Source: Paulinella micropora (taxonomy: Eukaryota > Cercozoa > Imbricatea > Euglyphida > Paulinellidae). Taken from it: DNA of 64,000 nucleotides. A program made the translations under genes and the position numbers. Below, in pieces: positions 40,979 through 52,018 of this stretch. Numbering within the stretch: the first letter of the stretch is position 1; each line of letters opens with the position of its first letter. The notes below the pieces were generated by a model. The model had not been told where the DNA came from. It ran no database searches and was given only the letters and a program-made list of their open reading frames with translations. The DNA lies in assembly GCA_019918135.1 (NCBI GenBank), contig WBZZ01003264.1, positions 1-64,000 of the forward strand. Reading direction: 5' to 3'.

Positions 40979-43258
40979 ATGTTGCTGCAGCTCCTGTGCT
41001 GGCTGGTGCTGGCGGCGGCCAGGAGGGCGCGCAAGGGTGCGGGCGGCAGCGAGAGCGGCGCGCGCGGGGGCGAAGGGCAGGTGCTGCTGGTGTCGCTTCC
41101 CTGGTACTCCAACCTGTTTCCGCTGCGCGTCATCGGGCGGCACCTGCTGACGCGCAACTACTCAGTGCTGTTCGCGGCGCCGGAGGACAAGAAGGATGTA
41201 CTGAGCTCTGACGGGTTCACTTTCATCTCTGCTGGTAACACCAGCGACATCGTGCGGCCTTTCCAGAAGTCGCCATACGAGGCCAACTACAGCTTGCAGG
41301 AGGCGCTGACGCGCTGGACCGGCACGCTGTTTGCGTACCAAGAGGCCATGTTCCCGCCCTTGCTGGCGCAGCTGCGGGGCCGGCCCGAGCCACCGGGGCT
41401 GATGGTGGTGGACCGTTTCGCGCTGGCGGGCTTTGACCTGGCCAGCGCGCTGCAGGTAAGCTACATCGTGGTCAATCCCTCTTTGCTGCTGGGGCTTGAC
41501 GGGCCCGAGTTTGCCACCACCGCCACCTTCGCCTTCAACCTGCAGCCGCCCGTCTCCCTTTACGAGCGCGCTCGCAACCTCTTCCACCACGCTACGCACC
41601 GCTTCCATATGCTGGCGGCGGCGGACCGCATCAACCGCTTCCGGCAGCAGCACAGTGTTCCCGTGCTGACGGACCTGCAGCCCCTGCACCAAGCGCAGGT
41701 GGTGCTGACCAACACGGTCTTCGGCATGGAATCGCCGCGCGTGCTGCCTCCGCGCTTCAAGCTGGTGGGCCCTCTCCTGCCGCTGCAACCCCTGCCCGTG
41801 CCCGCCCGTCTTCTCAGCTGGCTGGACGCGCGGCTCGCGGAGGGCACGCCGGTGGCGGTCTGGTCCTTCCCGTCGCCGTCCTGCAGCGAGCTGACGCGCA
41901 GCTTCCTGGCGCGGCTGTGGGCGGCGCACGGCGAGCTGGGGCTAGCAGTGCTCTTGCTGCGCGAGGACGGCAGCGCACGCGACTGCCTGCCCGCCAACAT
42001 CTTGCCCGAGCGGCTCGCCCAGGCCGCGCTGGCCGACAGCGAGGACGCGGACCACGCCGAACACGGCGCAGAGCAGGCCATGGTGCTGGTGGGCCGCGGC
42101 GCGCTGGAAAGCGTGGTGGCACACAACGCTACGACGCTGCTGGTGTCGCACTGGTCGCGCCCGCACATCCCCCCCCCCCCCCCCAAACTCACAACTGTGT
42201 GTGTGTGTGTGTGTGCGTTTGCTTGACTGCAGCGAGCTCCAAGACGTGCAAGAAGCTGTCTTCTACGGCAAACAGGCCGTGGCGGTCAACCCACAACCTG
42301 CACACACTCACACACACACACATACACACACAAACACACACCGCACAAACCTATACTCTGTCTTCCACCGTGCTCTTTGCTATGCATGTATGTATGTATG
42401 TATGTATGTATGTATGTATATGTATGTATATGTATGTACATGTATGCATGTATGTATGCTCGTATGCATGCATGCATGTATGTATGTATGTATGTATGTA
42501 TGTATGTATGTATGTATGTTTCTATGCATGTATGTGTGTATGCATGCATGCATACATGCATGCATACATGTATGCATGTATGTATGTATGCATGCATGTA
42601 TTTATGTATGTATGTATGTATATATATACATATATGTATGTATGTATGTATGTATGCATCTATGCATCTATGCATGTATGTATGTATGCATGTATGCATG
42701 TCATGTATGTATGCATGCTTGTATGTATGTATGTATGTATGTATGGCTGTATGTTTGTATGTATGTAGCTTGTTTTTCCTCTATCTTTAGGATAATGTAT
42801 GGAACAGAAAGATACTTTGTACTAAATATCCTGTGTATATATGTATGTATGGATGTATGTATATATGTATGTAGCTCGTTTTTCCTTTTTTACAATTATT
42901 TATGGAACAGAAAGATGCTGTGTACTAAATATGCAAGAGAGCCAGTATTTGTTTCGTGAGGATGCAGGGTCAATAATGGTAACGGAATTGCTTGCGCAAA
43001 ATATCTTTCTGTACGCAAAATGGTGAATGTACGCTTATTTTCCACATGTGTGGAGTATCATGATGGAGGCTCTCATATGCTACCTTGAGAAGCCACATGC
43101 ATACGTTGGTCTGCACATCTACGCGCTGTCATGTGGCCATGATGCGTGCACGGGGCGGCGTGCACTGGGCTGTGCTGGCAGGTACCGTTCTACTTGGAGC
43201 AGTGGGAGGTGGCGCACCGCCTGGCCGCGCTGCGCGCCGCGTCCATCCTAGACCCCAG
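40979..43258 (+). CDS. GT1-type UDP-glycosyltransferase, exons 1-3
   Basis: Transfers a sugar from a UDP-sugar donor to small molecules or lipids, probably at the ER or secretory membranes because the N-terminus (MLLQLLCWLVLAAARR) is signal-like. Exon 1 is 40979-42153 (an ATG at 40934 is also possible) and covers the acceptor half: VLLVSLPWYSNLFPLRVIGR at about 40, then PPGLMVVDRFALAGFDLASA. The donor motif is split. TTLLVSH ends exon 1, exon 2 (42233-42284) gives ELQDVQEAVFYGKQAVAV, and exon 3 (43182-43258) gives PFYLEQWEVAHRLAALRAAS. Together these match the HCGxNSxxEAxxYGxPxxxxP...Q pattern of the family. The borders are GT-AG and the phases agree (2, then 0). Exon 3 ends at CAG/GTGACC, so at least one more exon should follow, but the sequence beyond enters SINEs and I find none. 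The exons are very GC-rich. Confidence 0.75.
42154..42232 (+). other. Intron 1 of the glycosyltransferase gene with C and GT runs
   Basis: 79 bases from GTCGCG to CTGCAG, made of a C run and a (GT)n run. Confidence 0.65.
42285..43181 (+). repeat. Intron 2 with (CA)n and (ATGT)n microsatellites
   Basis: (CA)n is at about 42300-42345 and a long (ATGT)n tract with CATG variants at about 42377-42770. Two similar pieces (ATGGAACAGAAAGATACTTT and ATGGAACAGAAAGATGCTGT, about 110 bases apart) follow. It ends CTGGCAG. Confidence 0.8.
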
Positions 43259-43392
43259 GTGACCCGCCCTTGCCCCTGCACGCTTTTTTTCCCTTCTTCT
43301 CTTTCTTCTCTTTTCTTCTCGTCTTTGTCTCGTTTCCTCTTTTTGTGCTATTTCCTTTTTTCTCTTCCTCTCTCTTCTCTCTTCTTGGCCTC

Positions 43393-43400
<8 letters not shown>
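43259..43400. repeat. Pyrimidine-rich stretch after exon 3
   Basis: TTCT/CTTT-rich DNA between the exon 3 donor and the first SINE. No further exon of the glycosyltransferase was found. Confidence 0.5.
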
Positions 43401-43432
<32 letters not shown>

Positions 43433-43433
<1 letters not shown>

Positions 43434-43697
43434 GTGCTTCTCTGTCAATGGCTGATGCATTTCTGCACATGCGCCTCCATCGTCTCACCCGTGAGGGGAG
43501 TACGAAGAATTGACGATAAGCTCTAATGACACCCCCGCAAGGGCAGTTCCAACACTTCCAGACGGGCCGGTATGTTCAATGAAAATACTGGTCCAGACGG
43601 ATCGGTGTTCAATGAAAATACTGGTGGCACCGACGGGAATCGAACTGGCGACAGGGCCCAGATGGTAGAACTTGACCACTGGGCTATCACGGTGTCC

Positions 43698-43734
<37 letters not shown>

Positions 43735-44001
43735 GTGCTTCTCTGTCAATGGCTGATGCATTTCTGCACATGTGCCTCCATCGTCTCACCCGTGAGGGGA
43801 GTACGAAGAATTGACGATAGGCTGTAATGACAGCCCCGCAAGGGCAGTTCCAACACTTCCAGACGGACCGGTATGTTCAATGAAAATACTGGTCCAGACG
43901 GACCGGTATGTTCAATGAAAATACTGGTGGCACCGACGGGAATCGAACTGGCGACAGGGCCCAGATGGTAGAACTTGACCACTGAGCTATCACGGTGTCA
44001 A

Positions 44002-44044
<43 letters not shown>

Positions 44045-44554
44045 GTGCTTCTCAGTAATGGCGAATGCATTTCTGCACATGTGCCTCCATCGTCTCACCC
44101 GCGAGGGGAGTACGAAGATTTGACGATAGGCTCTACTGACACCCCCGCAAGGCAGCTCCAAGCCTTCCAGACAGACCAATACTTTCAAAGAAAATATCCT
44201 TTGAAAATACTGGCACCGACGGGAATCGAACTCGCGACAGGTCCCAGATGGTAGACCTTAACCTTTGGGCTATCGCGGTGCCACTAATAATAATAATAAT
44301 AATGATAATAATAATAATAATAGTGCTTCTCTGTCAATGGCTGATGCAAATCTGCACATGCGCCTCCATCGTCTCACCCGTGAGGGGAGTACGAAGAATT
44401 GACGATAGGCTCTAATGACACCCCCGCACGGGCAGTTCCAACACTTCCAGACGGACCGGTATGTTCAATGAAAATACTGGTGGCACCGACGGGAATCGAA
44501 CTGGCGACAGGGCCCAGATGGTAGAACTTGACCACTGGGCTATCGCGGTGCCAC

Positions 44555-44604
<50 letters not shown>

Positions 44605-44872
44605 GTGCTTCTCTGTCAATGGCTGATGCATTTCTGCACATGCGCCTCCATCGTCTCACCCGTGAGGGGAGTACGAAGAATTGACGATAAGCTCTAATGA
44701 CACCCCCGCAAGGGCAGTTCCAACACTTCCAGACGGGCCGGTATGTTCAATGAAAATACTGGTCCAGAAATAGACCGGTATGTTCAATGAAAATACTGGT
44801 GGCACCGACGGGAATCGAACTGGCGACAGGGCCCAGATGGTAGAACTTGACCACTGGGCTATGACGGTGTCC

Positions 44873-44947
<75 letters not shown>

Positions 44948-45317
44948 GTGCTTCTCTGTCAATGGCTGATGCAAATCTGCACATGCGCCTCCATCGTCTC
45001 ACCCGTGAGGGGAGTACGAAGAATTGACGAAATAATAATAATAATAATAATAGTGCTTCTCTGTCAATGGCTGATGCATTTCTGCACATGCGCCTCCATC
45101 GTCTCACCCGTGAGGGGAGTACGAAGAATCGACGATAGGCTGTAATGACACCCCCGCAAGGGCAGTTCCAACACTTCCAGACGGACCGGTATGTTCAATG
45201 AAAATACTGGTCCAGACGGACCGGTATGTTCAATGAAAATACTGGTGGCACCGACGGGAATCGAACTGGCGACAGGGCCCAGATGGTAGAACTTGACCAC
45301 TGGGCTATCACGGTGTC
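43433..45317 (-). mobile_element. SINE family A: five full copies, one old subfamily copy, one fragment
   Basis: Copies are at 43433-43697, 43734-43999, 44322-44554, 44604-44872 and 45052-45317. An older subfamily copy is at 44044-44284; its tRNA-like head still has a perfect 7-base acceptor stem, GGCACCG with CGGTGCC. A copy cut to its 3' 84 bases lies at 44947-45030. All are joined by (AAT)n, up to about 70 bases long. Confidence 0.85.
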
Positions 45318-45372
<55 letters not shown>

Positions 45373-45373
45373 G

Positions 45374-45421
45374 GCTTCCTCAGACTATAGCATCAGATCC
45401 AGATCCTGGACATGTGCCTCC

Positions 45422-45423
<2 letters not shown>
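45374..45423 (-). repeat. Family E fragment
   Basis: Minus strand: ATGGAGGCACATGTCCAGGA, then TCTGATGCTATAGTCTGAGG, then AAGCCT and (ATT)n. It is flanked on both sides by (AAT)n. Confidence 0.65.
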
Positions 45424-45467
<44 letters not shown>

Positions 45468-45468
<1 letters not shown>

Positions 45469-46338
45469 TAGGGGCTGCGCCAACACCTGAAAGGATGGTT
45501 TGCGGCGCGCTTCGCGCACCAACCCCCATTTTCCCAAGGTCGCTTTTTCTCTCATTCTCACGTGCACAAATTTTACAGCTTTGGAGCAATCCCAGGCATT
45601 CTTTTTGGCACTACCTTGCCAGAATCTTCGTAAATCTCTATTTCAACTGGTTCACTACCTAGAGCGCGTCCCGAGGTTGTGAAAACAAAAAAATCAGCCT
45701 CTCAACTCTTCTGGCACAACTTTGGGAGCCTTGGAGCATTCTCAGCCATTCATTTTGGCGCCGGCTGATCCGATACGGGTACGTACAATTACAGGGCTGG
45801 GGGCTTGGGTTCCCCGGGGGAGGGCCCCGGACTCCCTCTTTCCACAGTCGGCAGGGTTCGTTCAATTGCAGAAGGTAACCGGCATAAACCCTTCTGGCAC
45901 AACTCTTAGAGCCTTGGAGCATTCTCAGCTATTCATTTTGGTGCCGGCTAATTCGTTTCCGTATTTATAATTGCAGTGCTGGGGTTTCCCGAGGGGCCGA
46001 GTGCCCCCGGACCCCCCTTTGTCACAGTCGACAGGGTAAGTTCAATTACAGGAGGTAATCGGCATAAACCCTTCTGGCACAGCTCTTAGAGCCTTGGAGC
46101 ATTCTCAGCCATTCATTCTGGTTCCGGCTAAGTCGTCGTGGGGTACGTACAATTACAGGGCGTGGGTTCCCGGGGGGAGTGCCCACCCCCCCTTCCCCGT
46201 CGACAGGGGGTACGTTCAATTGCCAGAGGTACCGGCAAGTAATCCCAAAAAAAAGGAATTTTGGCATTCAGGGCACAATTTCCAATTTCCCCCTCCCCTA
46301 AACCTCCCACCCCCTACTCCCGACACCTGTCAGGGATA
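45468..46338 (-). mobile_element. Retroposon family G, copy 1
   Basis: Opens (plus strand) ACTAGGGGCTGCGCCAACAC next to (AAT)n and ends near CACCTGTCAGGGATA. Inside, a module of about 182 bases recurs at about 45733, 45914 and 46096: GAGCATTCTCAGCCATTC, GGTACGTACAATTACAGG, a CCCGGGGGA patch and CAGGGTACGTTCAATTGC. There is no coding capacity. The end with (ATT)n on the minus strand suggests a retroposon like its neighbours. Confidence 0.6.
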
Positions 46339-46347
46339 GTAACAATA

Positions 46348-47740
46348 ACTAGGGGCTGCGCCAACACCTGAAAGGATGGTTTGCGTGCGCGCCAGTGCGC
46401 TTCGCGCACCCTCCCTACACCCCGCTTCGCTCAGGAAAAAAGAAATCATTCCAGTGAAAAAAAATCACTGAAGCCATGGTCACCGAAGCCATGGTCACCG
46501 AAGCCATGGCTTCGGTGAGTACGTACAACAGCCGGGCTGGGGTCGTGGCTTAGTTGTCCATGGCTTCGGTGACCATGGCTTCGGTGAGTACGTACAATAG
46601 CCCGGCTGGGTACGTACAATTGCCGAAAGCTGTGGCTTCGGTGACCATGGCTTCAGTGAGTACGTACAATTGTTGGGCTGGGTATGTACAATTGCCAAAA
46701 GCCATGGCCTCGGTGACCATGGCTTCCGTTACCATCGCTTCGATGAGTACGTACAATTGCTGGGCTGGATACGTACAATTACCGAAAGCCACGGCTTCGG
46801 TGACCATGGCTTCAAAGACCATGGCTTCGGTGAGTACGTACAATGGCCGGGCTGGGATCCCCGGGTGAGTGCCCCCCGGACCCCCCTTTCCCCTTCGACA
46901 GGGTACGTTGAATTGCCGGAGGTACCAACCATGGCTTCGGTGACTATGGCTTCTTCGGTGACCATGGCTTCGTTGAGTACGTACCATTGCCTGCCTGGGT
47001 TTCCGGGGGGAGGGCCCCCCGGACCCTCCCTTCCCCATCGACAAGGTACGTTCAGTGCCGGAGGTACCAGCAAGTACTGCGAAAAAACAAGGAGTTTTGG
47101 CATTCAGGACACTCCCTAGCGCAAATATTTGCGTGAATTCCAAAAAGATTATATCAGCATCAACACCGAGTCTGGGGCTAGCCACCCTGCAAATACTAGC
47201 TCCCAACTCCTCCTGGTTCCCACAAACCATGATTTATTCCGACAGGGGGTGCAGAGCTGGGGCTAAGAAAAACAAGGAATCTTCGCTTTCAGGACACTCC
47301 CCTAACGTAAATATTTGCGTGAATTCCAAAGAAAACTATACCAGCATCAACATCGAATCTGGGGCTAGCCACCCTGTCAATACGGTTCCCACAAACCATG
47401 ATTTATAGGGACAGGGGGTGCAAAAGTAGGCCAAAAGGTTCAGGACACTCACCTAACGCAAATATTTGCGCGAATTCCAAAAAAAATATATCAGCATCAA
47501 CATCGAGTCTGGGGCTAGCCACCCTGTCAATATGATTCGAAAATATCAAAACTGTGGCACCGGGTGGCGTAAAAACCAGAAAATTGTGGTTTTTGCGCCA
47601 CCAGGCGCCGTTCGTGCACACCAGAGGGAGTTTGAGGCTGATGTTTGGTGTACCCGACCCCTCTCGGTGAGCTCTCTTCGGAGATCCAAAAGTTTTGGTG
47701 CCGGGTGGCACAAAAACCAGAGGTTTTATGTTGTGCCACC
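46348..47740 (-). mobile_element. Family G, copy 2, with a minisatellite
   Basis: Starts with the same ACTAGGGGCTGCGCCAACAC. From about 46468 to 46985 it carries a minisatellite of about 18 bases built on CCATGGCTTCGGTGA with GTACGTACAATTGC spacers. After it, three copies of a module with CAAATATTTGCGTGAATTCC and GTCTGGGGCTAGCCACCCTG (about 47109, 47300, 47450). The outer limit is uncertain. Confidence 0.5.
47560..47740. other. Two GGTGGC-CAAAAACC hairpins
   Basis: GGTGGCGTAAAAACC pairs with GGTTTTTGCGCCACC (about 47563-47602), and GGTGGCACAAAAACC pairs with a TTGTGCCACC arm (about 47704-47741). The same structure is at 63642-63685 in another family G copy. Confidence 0.6.
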
Positions 47741-48191
47741 AGAGCTTACACTTCCGTTCTGTTGGTACCTCCAGCAATTGAACGTACCCTGTCGACGGGG
47801 AATGGGGGTCTGGGGGGCCCTTTCCCAGCGAACCGCAGCCCGGTAATCGTACGTACCCCACGCGAATTAGCCGGCACCAAAATGAATGGCTAAGATTGCT
47901 CCAAGTCTCTAGAGTTGTGCCGGCAGGGTCTATGCAGGTTACCTCCGGCAATTGAACGTACCCTGTCGACTGTGGAAAGGGGGGGTCCGGGGGGCCCTTC
48001 CCCCGGGAACCCCAGCCCCGCAATTGTACGTACCCGAAGCAAATTCGCCTGCACCAAAATGAATGGCTGAGATTGCTCCAAGGCTGTAAAAGTTGTGCAT
48101 GTGAGAATGAGAGGAAAGCGACGATGGGAAGAGGGGGGGTGCGCAAATTCTCGCACCGCAACCATCCTTTCAGGTGTTGGCGCAGCCCCTA

Positions 48192-48194
<3 letters not shown>
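47741..48194 (+). mobile_element. Family G, copy 3, opposite orientation
   Basis: Two of the 182-base modules in reverse (CCGGCACCAAAATGAATGGC and CAATTGAACGTACCCTGTCG) and an end reading GGTGTTGGCGCAGCCCCTAG followed by (ATT)n. It mirrors the start of copy 1 over at least 120 bases. Confidence 0.55.
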
Positions 48195-48223
<29 letters not shown>

Positions 48224-48225
<2 letters not shown>

Positions 48226-48306
48226 GTCAATTCTTCGTACTCCCCTCACGGGTGAGACGATGGAGGCGCATGTGCAGAAATGCATCAGCCATTGACAGAG
48301 AAGCAC

Positions 48307-48352
<46 letters not shown>

Positions 48353-48617
48353 GACACCGTGATAGCCCAGTGGTCAAGTTCTACCATCTGGGCCCTGTCG
48401 CCAGTTCGATTCCCGTCGGTGCCACCAGTATTTTCATTGAACATACCGATCCGTCTGGACCAGTATTTTCATTGAACATACCGGCCCGTCTGGAAATGTT
48501 GGAACTGCCCTTGCGGGGGTGTCATTAGAGCTTATCGTCAATTCTTCGTACTCCCCTCACGGGTGAGACGATGGAGGCGCATGTGCAGAAATGCATCAGC
48601 CATTGACAGAGAAGCAC

Positions 48618-48651
<34 letters not shown>

Positions 48652-48882
48652 GGACACCGTGATAGCCCAGTGGTCAAGTTCTACCATCTGGGCCCTGTCG
48701 CCAGTTCGATTCCCGTCGGTGCCACCAGTATTTTCATTGAACATACCGGTCCGTCTGGAAGTGTTGGAACTGCCCTTGCGGGGGTGTCATTAGAGCCTAT
48801 CGTCAATTCTTCGTACTCCCCTCACGGGTGAGACGATGGAGGCGCATGTGCAGAAATGCATCAGCCATTGACAGAGAAGCAC
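48224..48882 (+). mobile_element. SINE family A: two full copies and one fragment, plus orientation
   Basis: A 3' fragment at 48224-48307 and full copies at 48352-48618 and 48652-48882. The last has a single 30-base unit. These are the only plus-oriented family A copies in the window. Confidence 0.85.
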
Positions 48883-48939
<57 letters not shown>

Positions 48940-49022
48940 TTACTGAATTAATTGATTGATTAATTGATTGATTAATTGATTGATTAATTGATTGATTGAT
49001 TGATTAATTAATTAATTAATTA

Positions 49023-49082
<60 letters not shown>
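48883..49082. repeat. (ATT)n to (AAT)n switch with (ATTGATTA)n
   Basis: ATT units run to about 48945, then GATTAATTGATT-type units (48950-49025), then AAT units. The orientation of all neighbouring retroposons flips here. Confidence 0.8.
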
Positions 49083-49083
<1 letters not shown>

Positions 49084-49315
49084 GTGCTTCTCTGTCAATG
49101 GCTGATGCATTTCTGCACATGCGCCTCCATCGTCTCACCCGTGAGGGGAGTACGAAGAATTGACGATAAGCTCTAATGACACCCCCGCAAGGGCAGTTCC
49201 AACACTTCCAGACGGACCGGTATGTTCAACGAAAATACTGGTGGCACCGACGGGAATCGAACTGGCGACAGGGCCCAGATGGTAGAACTTGACCACTGGG
49301 CTATCACGGTGTCCA

Positions 49316-49373
<58 letters not shown>

Positions 49374-49648
49374 GTGCTTCTCTGTCAATGGCTGATGCAT
49401 TTCTGCACATGCGCCTCCATCGTCTCACCCGTGAGGGGAGTGCGAAGAATTGACGATAGGCTCTAATGACACCCCCGCAAGGGCAGTTCCAACACTTCCA
49501 GACGGGCCTGACGGATCGGTATGTTCAATGAAAATACTGGTCCAGAGGGACCGGTATGTTCAATGAAAATACTGGTGGCACCGACGGGAATCGAACTGGC
49601 GACAGGGCCCAGATGGTAGAACTTGACCACTGGGCTATCACGGTGTCC

Positions 49649-49700
<52 letters not shown>

Positions 49701-49748
49701 GTGCTTCTCTGTCAATGGCTGATGCATTTCTGCACATGCGCCTCCATC

Positions 49749-49749
<1 letters not shown>
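49083..49749 (-). mobile_element. SINE family A: two copies and one fragment
   Basis: Copies at 49083-49314 (one 30-base unit) and 49373-49648, and a 50-base 3' fragment at 49700-49749 that keeps only the GATGGAGGCGCATGTGC end. The fragment sits in the tail of the LINE. Confidence 0.85.
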
Positions 49750-49802
<53 letters not shown>

Positions 49803-49816
49803 CAATAATAATAATA

Positions 49817-51590
49817 GCTGCTTACGTCTCCCCTCATGCATGGGGCAATCCCATAAGAAGTGCGCAAGGGACTCATTGACATCATCATGACAACAGAAGC
49901 AGCGAGGGGACATGCCACTGACCAACTTGCTGCGGTACAACCGAAGGCGGTTGTTGCAGCTGAGCAACCTTCTCCGAAGCAGATTATAATGCGCATCATC
50001 AAGGGCTACCCATCTTGGGAACTCCTTAGTTCCAAAGACTTGTCTTAGGATGACTCGCAGGCCATCAGTAAGATCGCTGCCTGCCTCTCGCTTGTCCCAC
50101 ATCAGTTGCTGCACCATCTTGACGTCCTGCTGAAGGGCCCACTTGTCCACAGTCGAACTCCAACCCTCGAGGTCCTTCTCTGAGCTATTTAGGAGCTCCT
50201 GAAGCCCTTGTTGTAGATCCATTGAGTCCCTGATAGCGCCTTCGGCCTCCGCAGTCCAGTCGGATTTGACTTGAGATGCGATGACAGGAAATCGCTTCTC
50301 CGGTAGAACACGCAGCCGTCCATAGAACTTCAGTTGCGCCGCCCGCCGCAAACGCTCCGCACTCAAAGAGCGCGCCAGAAAGAGTGTAATCCACTTGCTT
50401 GTCTTAGGGCTGATGCCGAGAATCATCCTCATGGGGCGCAGCATTGCTGCCTCCAGCTTGGTGAGCTGCGATACGGGGGCACGCCAGACATCGAAGGCGT
50501 ACTTCAGCTTGGCCCCCACAAGTTGATTCCAGCACATGAGACGATACCTAGCTTGTATCTCACCTGCACACCACAAAGAGTACCAACCTACGGTGGCGAC
50601 TTCAGTGACACGCGTAGCCCGCAGGGCCTGCTCCTTCCACTTCAGGTCGTCGGTGATAACCACTCCCAGGTACTTGTACTGACTGGTGACACAAAGCTTC
50701 TGGCCGCGAAACCACACCACGGGCTCACCTCGCTCCCTGATACTTGGTCGTTTCGCCTTGCTCGACGTGTAAATGGGCATGATTTCCGTCTTGCCGGGCT
50801 TCAAGTTGACTTCCAGCCGGTAATCTTCCGCGAACTTGGCCACAACATTGACCATCTTCTGGAGCTCGGTGCGACTGTGAGCGATGAGGGCCACGTCGTC
50901 CGCGTATAGAAGTGCCTTGATGTCGTTCAGCCGCTTCACATCCGTGATCTTGAGGGCACTCGCCAGCCGATCACACAGCTCATCCATAAAGACGTTGAAG
51001 AGTGTGGGAGAGAGAGGGGACCCCTGTTGGACGCCTACACCCTCCAGTACTTCGGGGGTGAGTGCTCCATCAACTAGCACTTGCGACGAAGTCTGCTCGT
51101 AGCACCTGCGTAGCGTGCGCCAGAACTTGCCCCTTACACCCAGCTTCCAGAGCCTCTCAAATAGGCCATCTCTCCAAACAGACGGGAAAGCCTTGCGTAG
51201 ATCGACGAACAGGACATACGACTCCCGCTTCTGCTGCTGACGCCCCTTCAACCTCTGCCAAAGGGTAAAGACCTGATCCGTAGTGCGACGCCCCGGGCGG
51301 AAGCCTCCCTGCTCTGGACGTAGCTTATCCGGGCCATCCACGAAGAGCGTTAGACGAGTAGCTAATAAGGACAGATACAGCTTACCAAGGCAACTAATAA
51401 TCGAGATATCCCTCCAGTTGTCAGGATCCGTAGGATCCCCACCCTTGGGGATATTGACGATGATTCCCTTGCCCCAAGCTTTTGGAGTCCTCTCGGCTTC
51501 TCGAATCCAGTTGAAGTACTGCGTTAAGTAGCCATTGATGTAGGCGCCGCCATACTTGAGCATCTCGTTCTTCATTTGTCCTCGCCACAA
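49817..51590 (-). CDS. LINE reverse transcriptase frame
   Basis: Copies LINE RNA into DNA at a nicked target. The frame starts at 51590. It shows IVNIPKGGDPTDPDNWRDIS, LRPEQGGFRPGRRTTDQV, VLFVDLRKAFPSV (first Asp), GVQQGSPLSPTLFNVFMDEL and LLYADDVALIA at about residue 227 (the catalytic Asp pair), then LNLKP-type thumb text. Near residue 585 CFCCHDDVNESLAHFLWDC is a typical LINE C-terminal Cys/His finger. No RNase H domain is seen. The upstream frame (52018-51572) carries the linker with QRALNNHKACGEDK and joins by a one-base shift at an AAA. Confidence 0.85.
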
Positions 51591-52018
51591 GCTTTGTGGT
51601 TATTCAGGGCACGTTGCCTTGCAAGGACCTCCTCTTGCGTGAACGGCTTGTCCAGCTCTTCGCAAGTGTCTTCACCTACTTCGTGCTCCTTCATAGCCCG
51701 GGCCACCTCATCTCTGAAGCGATCGTTCCAGTGGAACTGCCGCTTAGCTTCGGCTTCCTCCCACTGCAGCGAGCCTGCTTCTGCACAGCACTCCACCACA
51801 ACAGCCGCACTTGCCGGATTTTCCCGTGGCTTCACCGAATTTTTCCGAAATTCCTCCCACCGAGCGACCTTTTCCGGCAGCGTACACGCCAGTGAGCCAT
51901 CCTCCCTTTGCACCGGCGCGGAGACCTTCGTTCTGCGTGCCCCGCCAAGCCGCTTCGCGAGTAGCCAAAAGCGCTTTGAGGATTGCTCGCGTTGACATTT
52001 GACCGCTTCTTCCTGCAC

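Noticed and set aside
42201-42959. A 252-codon Met/Tyr/Val/Cys-rich frame
   Set aside because: Translation of the (ATGT)n microsatellite in an intron.
45468-48194. A DNA transposon with terminal inverted repeats
   Set aside because: The same end sequence also occurs alone and in direct order at 46348, 60086 and 63453, always next to (AAT)n. The mirrored ends are better read as two family G copies in opposite orientation.
48652-48726. True tRNA genes at the SINE heads
   Set aside because: A and B boxes are present, but the T stem and anticodon arm pair poorly and every copy continues into the SINE body.
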